Below, one piece after another: positions 8,270 to 15,390 of a DNA stretch of 64,000 bases. Each line of letters opens with the position of its first letter. The first letter of the stretch is position 1. Under the pieces are notes generated by a model, which was not told the origin of the DNA, ran no database searches, and was given only the letters and a program-made list of their open reading frames with translations. The position numbers and the translations under genes were made by a program. The stretch lies in assembly GCF_000349945.1 (NCBI RefSeq), contig NC_020516.1:4526001-4590000 (forward strand), read 5' to 3'. The stretch comes from Azoarcus sp. KH32C. Its GTDB lineage: Bacteria > Pseudomonadota > Gammaproteobacteria > Burkholderiales > Rhodocyclaceae.

Positions 8270-8602
8270 CTATTGGCTCGACGGCAGCGTCGTGCGCAGC
8301 GAATCGAGGCTCACGCCGCGCGCCCCACCCGCCTCCTGGAAGACCTTGAAGACCTTTTCCTCGGCCGGCGTCGAGCGCACGAAGTCGTCATAGGCGCGCG
8401 CGAGCAAGCCCTGGTAGCGCTTGTAGAGCTCGGTCTCGTCGGATGCGGCGAGCGTCTTCTCCTGGCGCAGGTACTGATAGAAGCGCTTCAGGATGTGCAG
8501 CCGGTTCACGTTGACGATGGCCTGCTGGTAGGGCACGGCGAAGAAATCGAGGAATTCCTCGGCGGCCGAGAGGTTCGACAGGCGCTCGGTGAGGGTGCTC
8601 AT
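8270..8602 (-). CDS. nifW: NifW, nitrogenase-stabilising/protective protein
   Basis: The 110-residue protein matches the NifW layout (LSAAEEFLDFFAVPYQ near the N-terminus, HILKRFYQYL in the middle, VFKVFQEA near the end). NifW helps mature or protect the MoFe protein against oxygen. The ATG at 8602 is chosen because it overlaps the cysE stop in an ATGA arrangement; longer in-frame starts would lie inside cysE. Confidence 0.92.
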   Translation of the reverse strand: MSTLTERLSNLSAAEEFLDFFAVPYQQAIVNVNRLHILKRFYQYLRQEKTLAASDETELYKRYQGLLARAYDDFVRSTPAEEKVFKVFQEAGGARGVSLDSLRTTLPSSQ

Positions 8603-9453
8603 GGTCTTTCTCCTGCGGGTGAATGGGCGCGCCGGGGCAGCGGCGCGACGGTGAAGGGAACCGCCGAACCGGGCTGGACTACAGGCTGGAAGGCGGGCTG
8701 CACGCAATGGTCGTCCGACTCGCAGCCTTGGCAGCCCGCCTCCCCCACTTCCAGGTTCCCCGCGGCGACGCGGCGTTCGAGATCGGCGATGCGGTCGAGC
8801 AAGCAGCCGATCGCCTTGCCGACCGGATCGGGCATCAGGTGATGGTCGAGATCGATGCCCTGCGCCGTGATGCGGCGTCGGTTCTTCGGCAGCACGGTCC
8901 GGCCCGGGATGCCGACGACGGTCATCCCGGCGGCGACGTCCTCGATCACGACCGAATTGGCCGCGACGCGCACGTTGTCGCCGACGCTGATCGGCCCGAG
9001 GATCTTCGCGCCCGCGCCGACGACGACGCCGCTACCGAGCGTCGGATGGCGCTTGCCGGGGTTCCACGAGGTGCCGCCGAGCGTGACGCCGTGGTACATC
9101 GTCACGTCGTCGCCGATCTCGGCCGTCTCGCCGATCACGACGCCGCAGCCGTGGTCGATGAAGAAGCGGCGGCCGATCCTCGCGCCGGGGTGAATGTCGA
9201 CCTGCGTGAACATCCGCGCGAGGTGGCTCAAGAGGCGCGCCGGATAGCGGAATCCCCGCTGCCACAGCGCGTGCGCGACACGGTGCGCGGCCAGCGCATG
9301 GACACCCGGGTAGATCGTCAGCACTTCGAGCCGGTTGCGTGCCGCCGGATCGCGGGCGAAGACGCAGGATACGTCCTCGCGCAGCAGCGCAAGGAGCCCC
9401 GGCGTGGGCGCCACGACCGGTGCGAGCGTCGTGCAGTCGGAGAGCGCGCTCAT
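8599..9453 (-). CDS. cysE: Serine O-acetyltransferase (CysE/NifP)
   Basis: The 284-residue protein carries the left-handed beta-helix hexapeptide repeats of serine acetyltransferases (DIHPGARIGRRFFIDHGCG, VVIGETAEIGDDV, GVTLGGTS, then LGSGVVVGAGAKILG). It makes O-acetylserine for cysteine synthesis. As first gene before nifW-fixABCX it corresponds to NifP, which boosts cysteine supply for Fe-S cluster formation. GGAG stands 7 bases before the ATG at 9453. A cysteine-containing tail of roughly 50 residues (GCQGCESDDHC) follows the catalytic core and is longer than in housekeeping CysE. Confidence 0.92.
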   Translation of the reverse strand: MSALSDCTTLAPVVAPTPGLLALLREDVSCVFARDPAARNRLEVLTIYPGVHALAAHRVAHALWQRGFRYPARLLSHLARMFTQVDIHPGARIGRRFFIDHGCGVVIGETAEIGDDVTMYHGVTLGGTSWNPGKRHPTLGSGVVVGAGAKILGPISVGDNVRVAANSVVIEDVAAGMTVVGIPGRTVLPKNRRRITAQGIDLDHHLMPDPVGKAIGCLLDRIADLERRVAAGNLEVGEAGCQGCESDDHCVQPAFQPVVQPGSAVPFTVAPLPRRAHSPAGERP

Positions 9454-9536
9454 GGGCGAGCTCCGTTCGTCTCTGCGCTGCCGTCGCGTCGGGTGATGTG
9501 CTTGGAGCTGCGAGTCATGATCTGCCTCGTTGCCGG

Positions 9537-9554
9537 TGATTGTCCCGACAATCA
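9537..9554. promoter_or_regulatory. Perfect palindrome at the predicted fix-operon start site
   Basis: TGATTGTC-CC-GACAATCA is an 18-bp perfect inverted repeat with a 2-bp centre. It is centred at about 9545, just where transcription from the sigma-54 promoter at 9557-9573 should begin (about 9547). It could be a repressor operator or a stem at the 5' end of the mRNA. Confidence 0.5.
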
Positions 9555-9556
9555 TT

Positions 9557-9573
9557 CAGCAAGTCATGTGCCA
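9557..9573 (-). promoter_or_regulatory. Sigma-54 promoter of the cysE-nifW-fixABCX operon
   Basis: On the minus strand the sequence reads TGGCACATGACTTGCTG, a near-perfect match to TGGCAC-N5-TTGCW with GG and GC ten bases apart. It lies about 105 bases upstream of the cysE start. An A/T-rich stretch (9576-9606) upstream could bend or bind IHF. No exact TGT-N10-ACA NifA site was found within 170 bases upstream. Confidence 0.85.
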
Positions 9574-9629
9574 CAGAATATTTTATTTGTTTTCAGATAG
9601 TTATCCATACGCCGACTTCACCATGCAGT

Positions 9630-9649
9630 GCACAAAAGATGCATTGTGC
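9630..9649. promoter_or_regulatory. Inverted repeat, candidate operator of the toxin-antitoxin pair
   Basis: GCACAA (9630-9635) and TTGTGC (9644-9649) form a perfect inverted repeat with an 8-bp spacer, about 98 bases upstream of the toxin start. Toxin-antitoxin pairs of this type usually repress themselves through such a site. It could also serve the divergent fix operon. Confidence 0.4.
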
Positions 9650-9746
9650 GGTTTGTCGGGATTGCAGGGTGGGTAGGGCGAGATCTAAGTGGATGCCGCG
9701 CCCGAATTTGATGACAAAAGGCACACATCAGCGTAGCATGGTCACC

Positions 9747-10040
9747 ATGAAACCATTCCGCTGGAGTCCGGAGAAGAACGAGGTCCTCAGATCCGACCGG
9801 GGTATTTCATTCGAAAGGATCGTCGTCGCAATCGAGTCCGGCGGACTGATCGACATTCTGGCGCACCCGAATCAGGCGAAGTACCCGAGGCAACAGGTCC
9901 TGGTTGTCACCTGTGACGACTACGCGTATCTGGTGCCGTTCGTCGAGGAAAGTGATTATTTCTTTCTGAAGACCATCATCCCCAGCCGCAAGGCGACACG
10001 GGATTATCTGAAGCAAGGTGAAGCAGATGCCGAGAATTGA
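9747..10040 (+). CDS. BrnT-like toxin of a type II toxin-antitoxin pair
   Basis: The 97-residue protein begins MKPFRWSPEKNEVL and continues with RGISFERIVVAIESGG, ILAHPN, and a C-terminal FFLKTIIPSRKAT, the usual BrnT-like ribonuclease pattern (RelE-like fold). An in-frame ATG at 9738 is possible; 9747 is preferred because family members start at MKPF. The gene overlaps the following antitoxin gene by 14 bases, with toxin first, as in brnTA. Confidence 0.75.
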   Translation: MKPFRWSPEKNEVLRSDRGISFERIVVAIESGGLIDILAHPNQAKYPRQQVLVVTCDDYAYLVPFVEESDYFFLKTIIPSRKATRDYLKQGEADAEN

Positions 10041-10356
10041 CGCTGAAGAACTTGAAATTCTCGATGCCTACGAGAAGGGGCAGTTGAAGTCCGTCGCAAC
10101 CAAGGCGGAAATCGCGAAATTCAAGGCCGCCGCGCGGGCGACCGCGATCAAGGATCGCCGGGTCAATATCCGCCTGTCTTCCGGCGACCTGAACGACATT
10201 CAGGTCAAGGCCCTCGAGGAGGGGATTCCTTACCAGACCCTCATCGCGAGCGTGCTGCATAAGTACGTTACCGGCCGCTTGACCGAGCAGCCCAAAACGG
10301 TCGCGAAGCCAGCGGGTGGGGCCACCGAAAAGCGGCGTACCCCGAAGCACAGCTGA
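10027..10356 (+). CDS. CopG/ribbon-helix-helix family antitoxin
   Basis: The 109-residue protein has an N-terminal toxin-binding helix (DAEELEILDAYEKGQLKSV) and a ribbon-helix-helix DNA-binding segment (KDRRVNIRLSSGDLNDIQ, then GIPYQTLIASVLHKYVTGR). It should neutralise the BrnT-like protein and repress the pair. The ATG at 10027, inside the toxin gene, has AAGG upstream. The tail is basic and low in complexity. Confidence 0.8.
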   Translation: MPRIDAEELEILDAYEKGQLKSVATKAEIAKFKAAARATAIKDRRVNIRLSSGDLNDIQVKALEEGIPYQTLIASVLHKYVTGRLTEQPKTVAKPAGGATEKRRTPKHS

Positions 10357-10410
10357 AACGGGAACGGCCCCGTCGAACACTCAGGGCCGGATTTCGTCCC
10401 GCACCTCGAA

Positions 10411-10436
10411 GAGACGCACAATCAATCGTGCGTCTC
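10411..10436 (-). terminator. Hairpin at the end of the isc operon
   Basis: GAGACGCAC and GTGCGTCTC form a perfect nine-pair stem around an 8-base loop, overlapping the last codons of fdx. No clear T run follows on the minus strand, so it may be a weak or Rho-assisted terminator. Confidence 0.45.
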
Positions 10437-10763
10437 CCGCGCCAGGTTCCGCGTGTATCGCGGCAACTCCACGACGAGATTCTCGCCGCGAATCACGACT
10501 TGGCACGCGAGGCGCGATTGCGCCTCCAGCCCCCACGCGCGGTCGAGCTGGTCTTCCTCGTCGGAGGACGCCGGCGTCAGCGACGCGAAGCCTTCGCGGA
10601 TCACGACGTGGCAGGTCGCGCAGGCGCAGGATTTCTCGCACGCATGCTCCAGCGCGAGGCCCTGTTTGAGCAGCGCGTCGCACAGGAAGGTGCCGGACTT
10701 CGCCTCGAAGACGGCGCCTTCGGGGCTCAGCGTCGCATGCGGCAGCAGCGTGATGCGCGGCAT
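10422..10763 (-). CDS. fdx: [2Fe-2S] ferredoxin of the ISC type (Fdx)
   Basis: The 113-residue adrenodoxin-like ferredoxin has ligands in HACEKSCACATCHVV and a distal cysteine in SRLACQVVI. It donates electrons during cluster assembly on IscU. It is the last gene of the operon, 19 bases after hscA, as in standard isc loci. Confidence 0.93.
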   Translation of the reverse strand: MPRITLLPHATLSPEGAVFEAKSGTFLCDALLKQGLALEHACEKSCACATCHVVIREGFASLTPASSDEEDQLDRAWGLEAQSRLACQVVIRGENLVVELPRYTRNLARETHD

Positions 10764-10782
10764 GGAGGTGTCCTTGTCGGGC

Positions 10783-12669
10783 TCAGACGAGCTTTTCGAG
10801 CTGGTCCAGCCGGTGGCCGGAGAAGGCGCGCTGGACGCCCACGTTCATGCGGCGGGCGGCGAATTCGGTGGTCGCGCGGTTGAGGGCGTCGGTCGCCTGG
10901 CGCAGCGCGGCGAGGCTGTCGGGGTTATGCACTTCGAGCAATTCGCCGACGGCGTACATCGCCTGCGCGATCGCGGCGCGTTCGGGCGGCGCAAGCAGCG
11001 CGTGGCCGTCCTCGGCGAGCGCTGCTTCGGTCGCATCGAGCAGGCGCCGCGCATCGACCTGGGCCTCGCGCACCATGCGCTGCTGCAGATCGTCCTCGGC
11101 GCGCGCCTGCGAGTCTTCGAGCATGCTGGCGATCTGCGTGTCGGTGAGGCCGTAGGACGGCTTCACGACGACCGAGGTCTCGACGCCGCTGCTCTGCTCG
11201 CGCGCCAACACCGACAGCAGGCCGTCGGCGTCGACCTGGAAGGTCACGCGAATGCGCGCCGCGCCCGCGACCATCGGCGGGATGCCGTGCAACTCGATCT
11301 GCGCGAGCGAACGGCAATCGGCGACGAGCTCGCGCTCGCCCTGCAGCACGTGGATCGCCATCGCCGTCTGGCCGTCCTTGAAGGTCGTGAATTCTTGCGC
11401 GCGCGCAACGGGGAGCGTGGAGTTGCGCGGGATGATCTTCTCCATCAGCCCGCCCATCGTCTCCAACCCGAGCGACAGCGGGATCACATCGAGCAGCAGC
11501 CAGTCGTCCTCGCCGCGATTGCCGGCGAGCACGTTCGCCTGCATCGCGGCGCCGAGCGCGACGACCTGGTCGGGATCGAGATTGGTCAGTGGCTCGCGGC
11601 CGAAGGCCTTTGCGACCGCCGCGCGCACGTGGGGCATGCGCGTCGCGCCGCCGACGAGCACGACGCCGCGGATCTCGTCCACCGCGAGGCCTGCGTCGCG
11701 CAGCGCCCGACGCGCCGGTTTCAGCGTGCGCTCGACCAGATCCTGCGTGATCGCAACGAAGGTCTCGCGCGACAGGATGAGATCGACGGGGTCGTCCGTT
11801 CCCATCGGTACGCAGATCACCGCCCGGTCGGCCGCCGACAGCGCTTCCTTCGCCGCACGGCAGCGCGCGAGCAGGGTCTGCAGGTCCTGCGGCGACGGCT
11901 GGCCGAGGCCGACCTCGGCGCGCGCCCAGGCGGCGATGCGGTGGTCGAAGTCGTCGCCGCCCAGCGCGGCATCGCCCCCGGTCGAAAGCACCTCGAAGAC
12001 GCCGCGCGAGAGCTTCAGGATCGAGATGTCGAAGGTGCCGCCGCCCAAGTCATACACGGCATAGACGCCCTCCGCCGCGTTGTCGAGGCCATAGGCGATC
12101 GCGGCAGCGGTCGGTTCGTTCAAGAGGCGCAGCACGTCGAGGCCCGCGAGCCGCGCCGCGTCCTTCGTCGCCTGGCGCTGCGCGTCGTCGAAGTAGGCCG
12201 GGACCGTGATCACCGCGCCGACGAGCGCCCCGCCCAGGCTCGCCTCGGCGCGTTCGCGCAACGTGCGCAGCACTTCAGCGCCGATCTCGACCGGGCTCTT
12301 CGCGCCCGCGACCGTCTCGACCCGCACCATGCCCGGCGCGTCGACCAGGCGGTAGGGCACCGTCTGCCCGCCCCGCTCGACGTCAGCGAGCCCGCGCCCC
12401 ATCAGCCGCTTCGCCGACGAGATCGTGTTCAGCGGATCCTCGCTCTGGCGCGCGAGCGCGTCCTGTCCCGTCGTCACGTCGCCATCCGCGTGAAAGCGCA
12501 CGACCGAAGGCAGCAGCATCCGACCTTCGGCGTCGGGGATGACCGCCGCGCTGCCGCTGATCACGCTCGCGACGAGCGAATTGGTCGTGCCCAGATCGAT
12601 GCCGACCGCCAGCCGGTGCTGGTGCGGTGCGGCGGAGCGGCCGGGTTCGCAGATCTGCAGGAGGGCCAT
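10783..12669 (-). CDS. hscA: HscA, Hsp70-type chaperone for Fe-S transfer
   Basis: The 628-residue Hsp70 family protein has the ATPase domain first (VGIDLGTTNSLVA, YDLGGGTFDISIL, VVLVGGATRMPHV) and the substrate-binding domain after about residue 390. It fits HscA rather than DnaK in lacking the long C-terminal tail and in following iscU/iscA. HscA normally needs HscB to bring IscU, but no hscB is present between iscA and hscA. The ATG at 12669 places MALLQI before the ATPase domain, and longer starts run into the iscA gap. Confidence 0.94.
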   Translation of the reverse strand: MALLQICEPGRSAAPHQHRLAVGIDLGTTNSLVASVISGSAAVIPDAEGRMLLPSVVRFHADGDVTTGQDALARQSEDPLNTISSAKRLMGRGLADVERGGQTVPYRLVDAPGMVRVETVAGAKSPVEIGAEVLRTLRERAEASLGGALVGAVITVPAYFDDAQRQATKDAARLAGLDVLRLLNEPTAAAIAYGLDNAAEGVYAVYDLGGGTFDISILKLSRGVFEVLSTGGDAALGGDDFDHRIAAWARAEVGLGQPSPQDLQTLLARCRAAKEALSAADRAVICVPMGTDDPVDLILSRETFVAITQDLVERTLKPARRALRDAGLAVDEIRGVVLVGGATRMPHVRAAVAKAFGREPLTNLDPDQVVALGAAMQANVLAGNRGEDDWLLLDVIPLSLGLETMGGLMEKIIPRNSTLPVARAQEFTTFKDGQTAMAIHVLQGERELVADCRSLAQIELHGIPPMVAGAARIRVTFQVDADGLLSVLAREQSSGVETSVVVKPSYGLTDTQIASMLEDSQARAEDDLQQRMVREAQVDARRLLDATEAALAEDGHALLAPPERAAIAQAMYAVGELLEVHNPDSLAALRQATDALNRATTEFAARRMNVGVQRAFSGHRLDQLEKLV

Positions 12670-12710
12670 GTTTCGTTTCCTAGGGGGATGGGATGGACGA
12701 GGCGGGTCGC

Positions 12711-13034
12711 TCAGACGGTGAAACTCTCGCCGCAGCCGCACTGGTCCTTGACGTTCGGGTTGTGGAACTTGAAACCTTCGTTGAGCCCTTCGCGGACGAA
12801 GTCGAGCTCGGTGCCATCGAGATAGATGTGGCTCTTGCGGTCGACGAGCACCGTCACACCGTGGCTCTCGAACTTCAGGTCGTCGGCATCTTCCTCGTCG
12901 ACGAACTCCAGCGCGTAGGCCATACCCGAACAGCCGCTGGTCTTGACCGCGAGGCGCAGACCGACGCCCTTGCCACGCTTGGCGAGGAAGGCATTGACGC
13001 GGCGGGCGGCGGTTTCGCTCAATGTGACGGACAT
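12711..13034 (-). CDS. iscA: IscA, A-type Fe-S carrier
   Basis: The 107-residue A-type carrier has the three conserved cysteines in KTSGCSGMAY and CGCGESF. It delivers clusters to apo-proteins. The position before hscA is canonical for iscA. It is one of two A-type genes in this operon. Confidence 0.92.
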   Translation of the reverse strand: MSVTLSETAARRVNAFLAKRGKGVGLRLAVKTSGCSGMAYALEFVDEEDADDLKFESHGVTVLVDRKSHIYLDGTELDFVREGLNEGFKFHNPNVKDQCGCGESFTV

Positions 13035-13044
13035 GATTCGCTCC

Positions 13045-13458
13045 TCAGACGGAGAAGGAACTGCCGCATCCGCAAGTGGACGTGGCGTTCGGGTTCTTGA
13101 TGACGAAGCGCGAGCCTTCGAGGCCGTCCTCGTAGTCGATCTCGGCGCCGGCGAGATACTGGAAGCTCATCGCATCGACGACGACCTGCACGCCGCGCCG
13201 CTCAACCGCGACGTCGTCCTCGGCGACCGCCTCGTCGAAGGCGAAGCCGTACTGGAAGCCCGAACAGCCGCCTCCGGAGACGAAGATCCGCAGTTTCAGA
13301 CCGGGATTGCCCTCCTCGTCGATCAGCTCGCGCACCTTGTCGGCGGCGGCGTCGCTGAAGACGAAGGGCAGCTCGTCGGAGGCGGGCGCGTCGAGCGTCG
13401 CACAGGTGGCGGGGGACGAGGGCTTGCAGGTGGAGGTCGGGGTGGCGCAGCTGGACAT
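13045..13458 (-). CDS. ErpA-like A-type Fe-S carrier with Cys-rich N-terminal extension
   Basis: The 137-residue A-type carrier has conserved cysteines in VSGGGCSGFQYGF and STCGCGSSFSV. The core starts at about residue 29 (LPFVFSDAAADKV). Before it is a 28-residue extension with three further cysteines (MSSCATPTSTCKP.., ..ATCATLDAP), unusual for ErpA or IscA and possibly an extra metal site. A second A-type protein beside iscA suggests a specialised target such as nitrogenase. Its start lies 38 bases after iscU. Confidence 0.85.
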   Translation of the reverse strand: MSSCATPTSTCKPSSPATCATLDAPASDELPFVFSDAAADKVRELIDEEGNPGLKLRIFVSGGGCSGFQYGFAFDEAVAEDDVAVERRGVQVVVDAMSFQYLAGAEIDYEDGLEGSRFVIKNPNATSTCGCGSSFSV

Positions 13459-13496
13459 GGGTCTCTCCTTCGGGCGTCGGGGCGGACGGATGGGGG

Positions 13497-13922
13497 TCAG
13501 GCGGTGGCCGGTTCGCAGGCCGGGAATTCGGAGGACTGGGCAGGCGACTGCTTGGCGCGGTAGTCCGCCACCGCCGCCTTGATCGCGTCCTCGGCGAGGA
13601 TCGAGCAGTGGATCTTCACCGGCGGCAGCGCGAGCTCCTCGGCGATCGCGGTGTTCTTGATCGCGAGCGCCTCGTCGAGCGTCTTGCCCTTGACCCATTC
13701 GGTGACGAGCGAACTCGATGCGATCGCCGAGCCGCAGCCGTAGGTCTTGAACTTCGCGTCCTCGATCACGCCGTCCTTACCGACCATGATCTGCAGCTTC
13801 ATCACGTCGCCACAGGCCGGCGCGCCGACCATGCCGGTGCCGACGCCGGCTGCGGCCGTGTCGAGCGAGCCGACATTGCGCGGGTTTTCGTAGTGGTCCA
13901 GAACCTTGTCGCTGTATGCCAT
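13497..13922 (-). CDS. iscU: IscU-type Fe-S scaffold
   Basis: The 141-residue scaffold has the three cluster cysteines in GAPACGDVMKL, KTYGCGSAIASS and LPPVKIHCSILAEDAI; the last includes the LPPVK motif recognised by HscA. It is the short IscU form, without the extra domains of NifU. The C-terminal tail (after DYRAKQ) carries an extra cysteine. It lies 9 bases after iscS. Confidence 0.95.
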   Translation of the reverse strand: MAYSDKVLDHYENPRNVGSLDTAAAGVGTGMVGAPACGDVMKLQIMVGKDGVIEDAKFKTYGCGSAIASSSLVTEWVKGKTLDEALAIKNTAIAEELALPPVKIHCSILAEDAIKAAVADYRAKQSPAQSSEFPACEPATA

Positions 13923-13931
13923 TTTGATCTC

Positions 13932-15143
13932 CTAATGCGCTGCCCATTGCACGGAATCGAGGTCGATGCCGGCCTTGTACATGTCCCAGAGCGGCGACAG
14001 CTCGCGCAGCTTGCCGACCTTGTCGCGGATCAGGCGGATCGCGAAATCCACCTCCTCGACGGTCGTGAAACGCCCGATGCTGAAGCGGATCGAGCTGTGC
14101 GCGAGTTCGTCGGAAAGTCCCAGCGCACGCAGCACGTACGAGGGCTCGAGGCTCGCCGAGGTACAGGCCGAGCCGCTCGAGACCGCGATCTCCTTGATCG
14201 CCATCAGCAGCGATTCGCCTTCGACGTAGTTGAAGCTGATGTTCAGGTTGTGCGCGACGCGCCGTTCGAGGTCGCCGTTCACCGACACGGCTTCCATGTC
14301 GGCGAAGCCCGCGAGTAGGCGGTCGCGCAGCATGCGGATGCGCTCGTTCTCCGCGCCCATCGTCTCCCGCGCAATGCGGAAGGCCTCGCCCATGCCGACG
14401 ATCTGGTGCGTCGCGAGCGTGCCGGAACGGAAACCGCGCTCGTGCCCGCCGCCGTGCATCTCGGCCTCCAGGCGCACGCGCGGCTTACGGCGCACGTAGA
14501 GCGCGCCGATGCCTTTCGGGCCGTAGGTCTTGTGCGCCGAAAAGCTCATGAGGTCGACCTTGAGCGTCGAGAGATCGATGTCGACCTTGCCCGTCGCCTG
14601 CGCTGCATCGACGTGCAGCAGCACGCCGCGCTCGCGGCATATCTCGCCCATCTCGGGGATCGGCTGGATCACGCCGATCTCGTTGTTCACGAACATCACC
14701 GACGCGAGGATCGTGTCCGGACGGATCGCCGCGCGGAAGGCGTCGAGATCGACGAGGCCGTTCGCCAGCACGTCGAGATAGGTCACCGAATAGCCCTGGC
14801 GCTCCAGCTCGCGCATCGTGTCGAGCACCGCCTTGTGCTCGGTCCTCACCGTGATCAGGTGCTTGCCCTTGCCCGAATGGAAGCGCGCAATGCCCTTGAT
14901 CGCGAGGTTGTTCGATTCGGTCGCGCCCGAGGTCCAGATGATCTCGCGCGGATCGGCGCCGACCAGCGCCGCGACGTCTTCGCGCGCCGCCTCAACCGCC
15001 TTCTCGGCATCCCAGCCGTAGGCGTGCGAGCGGCTTGCGGGGTTGCCGAAAAGCTCCGTCAGATACGGAATCATCTTTTCGGCCACGCGCGGATCGACCG
15101 GCGTGGTGGCTGAGTAGTCCAGATAAATCGGTGTTCGGCTCAT
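13932..15143 (-). CDS. iscS: IscS, cysteine desulfurase
   Basis: The 403-residue PLP enzyme has the PLP lysine in FSAHKTYGPKG, the active cysteine in SSGSACTSASLEPSY, and an IscS-like C-terminus (DSVQWAAH). It provides sulfur from cysteine for cluster assembly on IscU. The ATG at 15143 is preceded by GGAG and GAGG. A longer in-frame reading would overlap the sigma-54 promoter at 15195-15210, so it is rejected. It is the first gene of the operon; iscR, which usually precedes it, is missing. Confidence 0.96.
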   Translation of the reverse strand: MSRTPIYLDYSATTPVDPRVAEKMIPYLTELFGNPASRSHAYGWDAEKAVEAAREDVAALVGADPREIIWTSGATESNNLAIKGIARFHSGKGKHLITVRTEHKAVLDTMRELERQGYSVTYLDVLANGLVDLDAFRAAIRPDTILASVMFVNNEIGVIQPIPEMGEICRERGVLLHVDAAQATGKVDIDLSTLKVDLMSFSAHKTYGPKGIGALYVRRKPRVRLEAEMHGGGHERGFRSGTLATHQIVGMGEAFRIARETMGAENERIRMLRDRLLAGFADMEAVSVNGDLERRVAHNLNISFNYVEGESLLMAIKEIAVSSGSACTSASLEPSYVLRALGLSDELAHSSIRFSIGRFTTVEEVDFAIRLIRDKVGKLRELSPLWDMYKAGIDLDSVQWAAH

Positions 15144-15194
15144 CCTCGGCTCCGGTAGCGTTCGCTGTCGTCTGGCCAGCTGTCGCCTACCTTC

Positions 15195-15210
15195 CGCAAG
15201 GACCGTACCA
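15195..15210 (-). promoter_or_regulatory. Sigma-54 promoter of the isc operon
   Basis: On the minus strand TGGTACGGTCCTTGCG has GG and GC ten bases apart and matches TGGYAC-N5-TTGC. It is 52 bases upstream of the iscS start and about 40-95 bases downstream of two NifA-type sites. Confidence 0.8.
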
Positions 15211-15249
15211 ATCACACCAACGTGCCTAAACATCTGAATTGACGCGTTT

Positions 15250-15265
15250 TGTCTGGACTGCGACA
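15250..15265. promoter_or_regulatory. NifA upstream activator site 1 (TGT-N10-ACA)
   Basis: TGTCTGGACTGCGACA is an exact TGT-N10-ACA, the NifA recognition pattern. It is about 40 bases upstream of the sigma-54 promoter of the isc operon. Confidence 0.7.
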
Positions 15266-15304
15266 ACGCAACGACAATCCCGCTTTGTCGCGTTTGTCGA
15301 CTTT

Positions 15305-15320
15305 TGTGCACTGCGCAACA
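15305..15320. promoter_or_regulatory. NifA upstream activator site 2 (TGT-N10-ACA)
   Basis: TGTGCACTGCGCAACA is a second exact TGT-N10-ACA, 55 bases from the first, a spacing of about five helical turns. It abuts the T run of the pccA terminator. Confidence 0.7.
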
Positions 15321-15345
15321 AAAAAGGCCTGCTCGCGCAGGCCTT
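15318..15345 (-). terminator. Intrinsic terminator of the mcm-meaB-pccB-pccA genes
   Basis: On the minus strand AAGGCCTGC-GCGA-GCAGGCCTT forms a nine-pair stem followed by a T run. It lies 45 bases after the pccA stop and insulates the isc operon. Confidence 0.9.
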
Positions 15346-15390
15346 CTTCCTCATGCCGACTTGCCACCGCTCGCGCAGTGGCATCCGCGA

